A stretch of DNA of 10,182 bases, from the NCBI GenBank assembly GCA_045586995.1, contig JAZNBI010000087.1, positions 1 through 10,182 on the forward strand, in the 5' to 3' direction. Source of the DNA: JAZNBI01 sp045586995 (GTDB lineage: Bacteria; Bacillota; Clostridia; Oscillospirales; CAG-272). The notes under the pieces were generated by a model that did not search any database, was not told the DNA's origin, and saw only the letters and a list, made by a program, of their open reading frames with translations. Each line of letters begins with the position of its first letter. Position 1 is the first letter of the stretch. Made by a program: the position numbers and the translations under genes. This document shows, in pieces, positions 4,914 to 10,182 of this stretch.

Positions 4914-6026
4914 TCAGTGAATGATGCAACGCTCTGTATCTTTATCAAATATGTGCAATCTTGTCATATCGAACGCAACCTTTATGTTGTCCCCTGCGCG
5001 AGATGTGGAGCGCGAAGAAACACGTGCGATAAGGTTGGTTTCTCCAAGCTTGAGGTAGAGATAAATCTCAGCGCCCATAAGCTCTGTAACATCAACATAA
5101 GTATCAATAACACTATCTGCATAAGCAGCCAATTGCATTGGAGAATCGTGGATACACTCAGGACGAAGACCTGCAACAACTTCTTTTCCGATATATTCCT
5201 GAAGTGCGGGATTATTTGCTTTTTCGGAAGGAAGCTTAACAGAACAATTTTCAAAGTTAAAGTATACTCCATCATCCTTTTTAACGAGTGTGCCGTTAAT
5301 GAAGTTCATCTGAGGAGTTCCGATAAATCCTGCAACGAAGATGTTAACAGGGCTGTCGTAAAGGTTTTGAGGTGTATCTACCTGCTGAATAAGACCGTCT
5401 TTCATAACTACTATACGTGTAGCCATGGTCATAGCTTCGACCTGGTCATGCGTAACGTAAATGAATGTGGTTTCAACTCTCTTATGAAGCTTTGTAAGCT
5501 CTGTTCTCATCGCTGCACGAAGCTTTGCGTCGAGGTTGGAGAGCGGCTCGTCAAGAAGGAACACTTTAGGATTACGTACTATTGCACGTCCGAGAGCAAC
5601 ACGCTGCTTCTGACCACCGGACAACGCCTTCGGTTTTCTGTCGAGAAGGTGTGTAATATCAAGTATTCTTGCTGCTTCTTCAACACGGCGTTTGATTTCT
5701 TCCTTCGGTGTCTTGTTGAGCTTAAGTCCAAAAGACATATTTTCAAAAACCGACATATGCGGATACAACGCATAGTTCTGGAAAACCATCGCGATTTTTC
5801 TATCCTTAGGAGCAACGTCGTTTACAAGCTGATCGCCTATAAAAAGTTCGCCCTCTGTAATTTCCTCAAGACCTGCTATCATACGGAGTGTCGTTGTTTT
5901 ACCGCATCCGGAAGGTCCGACGAGTACGAGAAATTCTTTATCCTTTATTTCAAGATTGAAATCCGAAACAGCTGTAACGCCGCCGGGATATTTTTTGTAA
6001 ATGTGCTTAAGGGATACGCCTGCCAT
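4914..6026 (-). CDS. ugpC: Sugar ABC transporter ATP-binding protein, MsmX/UgpC/MalK type
   Basis: This is the ATPase subunit that powers carbohydrate (CUT1) importers on the cytoplasmic face of the membrane. The 370-residue product has Walker A GPSGCGKTT (37-45), the Q-loop VFQNYALYPHMSV (Q83), signature LSGGQKQRVALGRA (135-148), Walker B VFLLDEPLSNLDAKLR (155-170), the switch histidine H193 in THDQVEAMT, and a C-terminal TOBE/regulatory domain (about 235-370). It stands alone with its own promoter, ribosome binding site (AGGAGG) and terminator, and no permease or binding protein is next to it. That fits a shared ATPase such as MsmX, which serves several sugar importers. The gene contains no TTA, CTA or TCA codons, a sign of codon selection and high expression. 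The symbol reflects the family name; glycerol-3-phosphate specificity cannot be inferred. Confidence 0.93.
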   Translation of the reverse strand: MAGVSLKHIYKKYPGGVTAVSDFNLEIKDKEFLVLVGPSGCGKTTTLRMIAGLEEITEGELFIGDQLVNDVAPKDRKIAMVFQNYALYPHMSVFENMSFGLKLNKTPKEEIKRRVEEAARILDITHLLDRKPKALSGGQKQRVALGRAIVRNPKVFLLDEPLSNLDAKLRAAMRTELTKLHKRVETTFIYVTHDQVEAMTMATRIVVMKDGLIQQVDTPQNLYDSPVNIFVAGFIGTPQMNFINGTLVKKDDGVYFNFENCSVKLPSEKANNPALQEYIGKEVVAGLRPECIHDSPMQLAAYADSVIDTYVDVTELMGAEIYLYLKLGETNLIARVSSRSTSRAGDNIKVAFDMTRLHIFDKDTERCIIH

Positions 6027-6094
6027 TAATTATTCCTCCTGAATATGTATTCCGAGTGCTTTACACACTTCGAATATTTTAAATTTACCTATAT

Positions 6095-6103
6095 ATTGTA
6101 CCA
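6095..6103 (-). promoter_or_regulatory. Extended -10 promoter of the ABC ATPase gene
   Basis: On the minus strand the sequence TGG-TACAAT (6095-6103) is an extended -10 element; a -35 box around 6117-6126 is poor. Initiation near 6088 leaves a leader of about 60 bases. That leader contains an imperfect stem, TATTC..AGTG against CACT..GAATA, about 6044-6076. The AGGAGG site precedes the ATG at 6026. Confidence 0.55.
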
Positions 6104-6155
6104 AATTTTTTAGAAAAATGATAGATGTTAATTCCCCAAATTTTCAGAGATTTGT

Positions 6156-6216
6156 TTGTGCATTTTTCACAATTTAGTAGAACAAGCTGTGAATTAAGCA
6201 CTCCTTGTGTTCACAA
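6156..6216. repeat. TTGTG/CACAA inverted motifs upstream of the ABC ATPase promoter
   Basis: TTGTGTTCACAA (6205-6216) and TTGTG-7 bases-CACAA (6156-6172) share the same half-sites. A wider pair TGTGAA/TTCACA (6188-6193, 6210-6215) overlaps the first. They lie 50-115 bases upstream of the predicted -10 box and downstream of tex, where operators for a sugar-responsive regulator might be expected. The T-rich pair ATTTTAA/TTAAAAT (6220-6237) next to the tex stop could be a weak terminator. Confidence 0.35.
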
Positions 6217-6241
6217 ATTATTTTAATTTATTAAAATTGTA

Positions 6242-8392
6242 TTATAGTTTTAACGAAAGAGCTATTCTCTTCTTCGCTGTATCTACTTTAAGAACCTTCA
6301 CCTTAACTATATCGCCGACAGACAAAACCTCTGAAGGGTGCTTTATATATTTATCGGAAATTTCCGAAATATGCACAAGTCCGTCTTGGTGAACTCCGAT
6401 ATCTACAAACGCGCCGAAATCTATAACGTTTCTGACTGTTCCCGTAAAGACCATATCGGGTTTTAAATCGGCGATATCCAAAACATCATCTCTGAGCACA
6501 GGTAAAGGCAAGCTGTCTCTGACATCGCGCCCCGGCTTTTGAAGCTCGTTTATAATATCAATCAAAGTCGGCTCTCCGACATCAAGCTCGCCGCAAACAT
6601 TCGCCATGCCCTCATCCTTTACCTTTTTCGAAAGAAGTGAGAGCTTGCAGAGCCGAACATCCTCCTCGGTATATCCGAACTTTTTCAGCAGGGCTTTTGC
6701 AATTCCATAGGATTCGGGGTGAACTCCCGTGTTATCAAGAATTTCGTCAGAGCCCGAAACTCTCAAAAATCCCGCACACTGCTCATATGCCTTTTGTCCG
6801 ACTCGCGGAACCTTTAAAATCTGAGCGCGCGATGTAAATTCTCCGTTTTCTTCGCGATATTTTACTATATTTTTTGCACTTGTTGCATTTATTCCGGAAA
6901 TGTATGAAAGCAAAGAGTGGGAAGCGGTATTAAGGTCAACACCTACAGAGTTAACGCAATCTTCAACAACACCGGTAAGAGCGCTGTCCAGCATTGCCGG
7001 CTTCATATCATGTTGATATTGCCCTACCCCTATTGATTTCGGGTCAATTTTAACAAGTTCGGCAAGCGGATCCTGTAAACGTCTTGCAATTGACACCGCC
7101 GAACGTTGCGTAACATCGAAATCCGGGAATTCATCTGCACCGAGCTTAGATGCAGAATATACCGATGCCCCTGCCTCACTGACTACGATATATTTCACAT
7201 CCCTCTCAATTTCGCGAAGAGTTGACGCGATAAAAATTTCGCTTTCTTTAGAAGCAGTTCCGTTACCTATGGCAATAATATCAACATCATATTTTGATAT
7301 AAGCTTCTTTACTACTTTCTTACTGTCCTCAATGCGTTCCTGCGGCTTGGTCGGATAAATAACGGCAGTATCAATAACCTTTCCCGTCTTGTCGACGATT
7401 GCAAGCTTACATCCGGTACGATATCCGGGGTCATAGCCGAGGACGGTTTTTCCTTTCAGAGGAGCTTGCATCAACAAATGCTTAAGGTTATCCGAAAAAA
7501 GCTTTATAGCCCCCTCGCTTGCCGAATCAAACATATCAGAGCGAATTTCTCTTTCAATAGACGGTGCAATAAGACGCTCATAACTATCTATAACAGCAGC
7601 GCTGACATACTTTTTAGCAGGGCTCTCATTAGGTGCGACAACACAATTAAACAAATAATTCAGAACCAACTCATTCTCTATTGTTATCGTAACCTTAAGG
7701 AAATCTTCCTTTTCGCCTCTGTTAATAGCGAGGATTCTGTGCGCCGGAATTTTCTTAATGTTCTCGCTGTATTCGTAATACTGGTCGTAAACCGTACTCT
7801 CTTCCTTGGTGTTTTTCGAATTAAGCTTTCCGTACTCAAAGGTCATTGCGCGAATGGCTTTCCTGTATTCGGCGTTATCCGAAATCTCCTCCGCAATGAT
7901 GTCACAAGCGCCCGCGAAAGCTTCGGATATATCATTAACACCCTTTTCTTCATTTATATAAGTCGATGCCTGCTCCTCAAGCGACGGCGAATATTCTTCG
8001 GTTTGTGCAAGCAAAAGCTCCGCAAGACCCTCAAGTCCCTTCTCGCGAGCAACAGATGCTCTGGTTTTGCGATGCGGCCTGAACGGTCTGTAAATATCGT
8101 CGACCTCGGTAATAGTTACCGCAGCATCAATTGCCGCTTCGATTTCGGGCGTAAGCTTTTCTTGTGCAGCTATAAGTGCCTTTACTTCTTCTTTTCTCTT
8201 TTCTATATTTCTAAGGTATGTAAGGCGTTCTTCCAGCGCTCTGAGTACGGTGTCATCAAGACTTCCCGTAACCTCCTTACGATAACGCGCGATAAAAGGA
8301 ATGGTATTTCCTTCGTCAATAAGAGCAACCGTCTTCTCTACCTGAGAATCCTGAAGCTTCAATTCCTCTGCAAGTGTTTTGATTATATCCAT
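6242..8392 (-). CDS. tex: Tex family RNA-binding transcription accessory protein
   Basis: Tex is a conserved cytoplasmic nucleic-acid-binding protein related to eukaryotic Spt6, linked to transcription and RNA turnover. The 716-residue product is full length and shows the whole architecture. It has the N-terminal helical Tex region (about 1-200, with TIPFIARYRKEVTGSLDD and DDIYRPFRPHRKTRA), a YqgF/RNase H-like domain (about 316-450, starting VLGYDPGYRTGCKLA), and tandem helix-hairpin-helix motifs (about 484-550, LNTASHSLLSYISGI and FTSRAQILKVPRVG). The C-terminal S1 domain spans about 645-716 (VFTGTVRNVIDFGAFVDIGV, DGLVHISEIS). The start is fixed by AGGAGG six bases upstream of the ATG, inside the end of the pseudouridine synthase gene; stop and start overlap as TAATG. 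It is the last gene of its operon. Confidence 0.97.
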   Translation of the reverse strand: MDIIKTLAEELKLQDSQVEKTVALIDEGNTIPFIARYRKEVTGSLDDTVLRALEERLTYLRNIEKRKEEVKALIAAQEKLTPEIEAAIDAAVTITEVDDIYRPFRPHRKTRASVAREKGLEGLAELLLAQTEEYSPSLEEQASTYINEEKGVNDISEAFAGACDIIAEEISDNAEYRKAIRAMTFEYGKLNSKNTKEESTVYDQYYEYSENIKKIPAHRILAINRGEKEDFLKVTITIENELVLNYLFNCVVAPNESPAKKYVSAAVIDSYERLIAPSIEREIRSDMFDSASEGAIKLFSDNLKHLLMQAPLKGKTVLGYDPGYRTGCKLAIVDKTGKVIDTAVIYPTKPQERIEDSKKVVKKLISKYDVDIIAIGNGTASKESEIFIASTLREIERDVKYIVVSEAGASVYSASKLGADEFPDFDVTQRSAVSIARRLQDPLAELVKIDPKSIGVGQYQHDMKPAMLDSALTGVVEDCVNSVGVDLNTASHSLLSYISGINATSAKNIVKYREENGEFTSRAQILKVPRVGQKAYEQCAGFLRVSGSDEILDNTGVHPESYGIAKALLKKFGYTEEDVRLCKLSLLSKKVKDEGMANVCGELDVGEPTLIDIINELQKPGRDVRDSLPLPVLRDDVLDIADLKPDMVFTGTVRNVIDFGAFVDIGVHQDGLVHISEISDKYIKHPSEVLSVGDIVKVKVLKVDTAKKRIALSLKL

Positions 8393-9102
8393 TATGTCCT
8401 CCTGAACTTTTGTATTTCGTCTTCCTCATCGACAGTAAGAAATCTCCATTCGCCCCTTTTGAGCCCTTCATCGAGCAGAAGCGGTCCAAATGAAATTCTT
8501 TCGAGATATACAATCTCGTTGCCAACAGATCGCATCATACGTTTTATTTGGTGATACTTACCCTCTATCAACCGTATACTTCCGCCCATGCCGTCATCAT
8601 CAAGCGATATCGTTGACGGTTTTGTTACATATCCGTCATCCAAAACCGCGCCTGCCTCCAAGCTTGTTTTATCGGATATCGAAAGAGCCGAACGCAATTT
8701 AAAGCGGTAGAGCTTATCAACGTGCCTTTTAGGCGCGAGCATATAATGCGCAAGCTCTCCGTCATCGGTAAGCAAAATAAGCCCAAGCGTATTTTTATCA
8801 AGCCGACCGCACGGAAAAAGCCCTTTTCTGTATTCCTTCGGCAAAAGCTCAAGAACGGTTTTCTCGCGTAAATCGTCGGTCGCGCTGACGTATCCTTCGG
8901 GCTTGTTTAACATTATATACGTATATTTTCGATATACTATTTCCCTTCCGCGATATATCACCCTGTCTTTTTCGGGATCTATGTGCACGTCAGAGCTTTT
9001 AATCGCAACGCCGTTTACCGTAACAGCTCCCTGCCTTGCGGCTTTGGAAGCTTCGGAGCGCGTTGCTGCACCGGAGATGCTTAAAAATTTATCTATACGC
9101 AT
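8392..9102 (-). CDS. RsuA/RluB family rRNA pseudouridine synthase
   Basis: This enzyme isomerises a specific uridine to pseudouridine in ribosomal RNA; RsuA itself modifies position 516 of 16S rRNA. The 236-residue product has an N-terminal S4 RNA-binding domain (MRIDKFLS to about 45) followed by the catalytic domain with GRLDKNTLGLILLTDDG (99-115). D102 in GRLD is the expected catalytic aspartate. Further family segments are YIMLNKPEGYVSA (62-74) and EGKYHQIKRMM (180-190). The length fits RsuA. The frame stays open 48 codons further upstream, but the extra residues resemble no S4 domain, whereas the ATG at 9102 has AAGGGA six bases before it and begins the S4 domain. It follows a 27-residue ORF and is coupled to tex. 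The exact rRNA target cannot be read from sequence alone. Confidence 0.93.
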   Translation of the reverse strand: MRIDKFLSISGAATRSEASKAARQGAVTVNGVAIKSSDVHIDPEKDRVIYRGREIVYRKYTYIMLNKPEGYVSATDDLREKTVLELLPKEYRKGLFPCGRLDKNTLGLILLTDDGELAHYMLAPKRHVDKLYRFKLRSALSISDKTSLEAGAVLDDGYVTKPSTISLDDDGMGGSIRLIEGKYHQIKRMMRSVGNEIVYLERISFGPLLLDEGLKRGEWRFLTVDEEDEIQKFRRT

Positions 9103-9113
9103 AAAAATTCCCT

Positions 9114-9197
9114 TCAAACCAAAATAGTTGCCAGCATACCAAAAGCAAACAAGCCAAGCGCAAACCCTATAAAAAAGCAGGTGCTTGAAATCTTCAT
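9114..9197 (-). CDS. Putative 27-residue membrane miniprotein
   Basis: A short ORF of 27 codons, ATG at 9197 and TGA at 9114-9116, starting MKISSTCFFIGFALG. After a six-residue polar start it is entirely hydrophobic, with a glycine-spaced pattern (FIGFALGLFAFGM), long enough for one membrane helix. AAGGAG lies 12 bases upstream of the ATG, somewhat far. A nearer ATG two bases after AAGGAG is too close and is in the frame of the pseudouridine synthase extension. The ORF is the first gene after the operon promoter, and its stop overlaps the next gene's ribosome binding site, so it may act as a leader peptide. I know of no family for it; hydrophobic short ORFs can arise by chance. Confidence 0.5.
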   Translation of the reverse strand: MKISSTCFFIGFALGLFAFGMLATILV

Positions 9198-9264
9198 AAA
9201 AATGCATTACTCCTTCAAAATAAGATTGGATTATTAGTATGGGCATTTTTTACTGTACGTATTT

Positions 9265-9293
9265 ATTTTATCACAAAAAGGATTTTTTGTAAA
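9265..9293 (-). promoter_or_regulatory. Promoter of the miniprotein-pseudouridine synthase-tex operon
   Basis: On the minus strand, TTTACA (9288-9293), a 17-base spacer ending in TGA, and TAAAAT (9265-9270) match the -35 and -10 consensus at five of six positions each, with an extended -10 TGn. Initiation near 9258 gives a leader of about 40 bases before AAGGAG. Confidence 0.75.
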
Positions 9294-9309
9294 CCGCATT
9301 TTTCAATTT

Positions 9310-9362
9310 ATAAATAAAAACCGAAGCAAAATGAATTTCATTTCGCTTCGGTTTTTATTTAT
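9310..9362 (-). terminator. Long intrinsic terminator of the catalase gene
   Basis: An 18-bp outer stem, whose core is AAATAAAAACCGAAGC (9312-9327) with GCTTCGGTTTTTATTT (9345-9360), continues after an A-C mismatch into an inner AAATGAA/TTCATTT pairing. It starts 10 bases after the catalase stop. On the minus strand it ends in GGTTTTTATTTATAAATTG. It shares the AATAAAAA..CCGAA design of the asd-side hairpin. Confidence 0.9.
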
Positions 9363-9371
9363 CGAAAAGCT

Positions 9372-10040
9372 TTATTTAAATGACGGTGGATTTGCTTTTA
9401 CGTCTGTAAATTTACTGTCCTCGGGAGATGGTTCGGACAAGCTAAAATACATTTTAGCCGCTTTTGTTGTTCCGAAATCTTGATTTGAGCCGGTATTTTG
9501 AACCTTGTTAAAAGCTTCTCGGAACATAGCATTGTGAGCTTCTTCGCGATTCAAGAGAAAATCTATCGTTTCTCTGACCTTTTTGTCATTGATCTGTCTA
9601 TACAAATATTCGTATACAACCTTCGCTCTTTGCTCGGAAGCGATATTCGACAAAAGGTCTGCGCACAAGTCGCCGGTAACGGTAACATAATCCCCCGTCC
9701 ATGAATATCCCGACGAATTGATCAGTCCGGGGTTTAATCCAAGCAACACGTGAGTTTGAATCTCTCCCGCCGATACGGACGAGGCGTCAACATCATGTCC
9801 GTTTAACAAATTGATGGTTTGCGCCACCATTTCCATGTGCCCGAGTTCTTCTGCAGCTATATCCAAAAACAAGTCCTTGATTTCGGGGTCTTTTATTCTG
9901 AAGCTTTGCGACATATACTGCATAGCCGCCTTTAGTTCCCCGTTGCCGCCACCGAGCTGCTCTTGCAACAGAACCGCATATTGAGGGTTTGCCTTTTCTA
10001 CACTTACCGGATGAAATAACATTTTTTCATGTTTAAACAT
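9372..10040 (-). CDS. Manganese catalase (CotJC-like)
   Basis: A di-manganese (non-heme) catalase that converts hydrogen peroxide to water and oxygen; close relatives include the spore-coat protein CotJC. The 222-residue ferritin-like four-helix protein keeps the expected metal ligands: E35 in GGGNGELKAA, E65 and H68 in AAEELGHMEM, and E136 (ASEQRAK) and H169 (REEAHNAMFREAF) in the second helix pair. A typical loop, NPGLINSSGYSWTGDYVTVTGDLCADLLSNIA, lies between the pairs (about 103-134). The C-terminal tail after residue 185 is longer than in CotJC and rich in Ser, Pro and Lys. I chose the ATG at 10040, which has GAGAGG eight bases upstream and starts the family's MFKHEK-type N terminus, over a TTG seven codons earlier. 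It is a single-gene unit with its own terminator; expression in vegetative cells or spores cannot be decided here. Confidence 0.92.
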   Translation of the reverse strand: MFKHEKMLFHPVSVEKANPQYAVLLQEQLGGGNGELKAAMQYMSQSFRIKDPEIKDLFLDIAAEELGHMEMVAQTINLLNGHDVDASSVSAGEIQTHVLLGLNPGLINSSGYSWTGDYVTVTGDLCADLLSNIASEQRAKVVYEYLYRQINDKKVRETIDFLLNREEAHNAMFREAFNKVQNTGSNQDFGTTKAAKMYFSLSEPSPEDSKFTDVKANPPSFK

Positions 10041-10067
10041 ATCATTTACCTCTCTTTCCAAGATAAT

Positions 10068-10096
10068 TATTTACATGTTTTCATGAAAATATTCAA
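10068..10096 (-). promoter_or_regulatory. Candidate catalase promoter with palindromes
   Basis: On the minus strand, TTGAAT (10091-10096), a 17-base spacer and TAAATA (10068-10073) form a moderate promoter match. The spacer contains a perfect 12-bp palindrome, TTTTCATGAAAA (10078-10089). The bases at 10061-10075 match a PerR-box consensus at 9 of 14 positions, which is weak in such AT-rich DNA. A second palindrome, ATGTTTAAACAT (10029-10040), includes the start codon. The stretch 10097-10182 shows no gene. Confidence 0.35.
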
Positions 10097-10182
10097 TTCA
10101 CAAAAAAAATATAGCATATCTGCGCGCTACCATTAAACACTGAGAAATAACATTCAAAGGATATCTAACGACACAAAAAAAA

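Noticed and set aside
4917..6029. 370-codon open frame on the plus strand opposite the ABC ATPase
   Set aside because: It is codon-aligned with the real gene and stays open only because that gene has no TTA, CTA or TCA codons. Its translation is Cys- and Phe-rich with no family motifs, whereas the minus strand encodes a textbook ATPase.
7466..8554. 362-codon open frame on the plus strand opposite tex and the pseudouridine synthase
   Set aside because: It is again in codon register with tex, crosses two convincing minus-strand genes, has a low-complexity composition and no recognisable motif.
9103..9246. 48-residue N-terminal extension of the pseudouridine synthase
   Set aside because: The S4 domain starts exactly at the ATG at 9102, which has its own AAGGGA site; the extension contains no S4-like sequence and overlaps the 27-residue ORF in another frame.
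10041..10061. Seven-residue extension of the catalase from a TTG
   Set aside because: The GAGAGG ribosome binding site lies inside this extension and is correctly spaced for the ATG at 10040.
1..10182. Mobile element, CRISPR array or defence cluster
   Set aside because: No transposase, integrase or phage gene, no regularly spaced repeats and no target-site duplications are visible; nearly all genes are housekeeping.

Overview
The window looks like a chromosomal core segment of a low-GC, Gram-positive anaerobe, most likely class Clostridia (Oscillospirales/Ruminococcaceae-like). The basis is the rpsP-khpA pair, strong AGGAGG-type ribosome binding sites, consensus sigma-A-type promoters (TTGACA-17-TATAAT), a manganese catalase of the CotJC type, an MsmX/UgpC-type sugar ABC ATPase, and AT-rich intergenic DNA with long intrinsic terminators. 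The taxonomic call is an inference from gene content; no rRNA is present.

Layout. At the left end, on the plus strand, are rpsP (ribosomal protein S16) and khpA (KH-domain RNA chaperone). They are closed by a long composite hairpin and followed by a 246-residue protein I cannot identify. Everything after that is on the minus strand. Reading leftwards from the right end: (i) a manganese catalase gene with its own terminator; (ii) an operon with a good extended -10 promoter that carries a probable 27-residue membrane miniprotein, an RsuA-family pseudouridine synthase and tex, the last two joined by a TAATG stop/start overlap; (iii) a single sugar-importer ATPase gene with its own promoter and terminator; (iv) an operon with a perfect consensus promoter for a CPBP-family membrane protease, tadA (11-base overlap) and a 62-residue two-helix membrane protein; (v) tRNA-Lys(UUU), with its own promoter, a structured spacer and a terminator; (vi) asd (aspartate-semialdehyde dehydrogenase), converging on the unknown gene across a bidirectional terminator.

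Functionally, most of the window serves translation and RNA: S16, KhpA, TadA (inosine at the tRNA wobble position), a pseudouridine synthase, Tex and tRNA-Lys. The rest is central metabolism (asd), transport energy (MsmX/UgpC-like ATPase) and peroxide defence (catalase).

I see no phage, transposon, CRISPR array or obvious new multigene system. The places most worth a second look are: the tRNA-Lys / structured spacer / terminator / asd arrangement, where a lysine-pathway gene lies just downstream of a tRNA-Lys and has no visible promoter of its own; a C-A mismatch in that tRNA's acceptor stem; the 13-bp inverted repeat covering the tRNA's -35 box; the unannotated 27-residue ORF; and the unidentified gene sitting where rimM-trmD would normally follow khpA.
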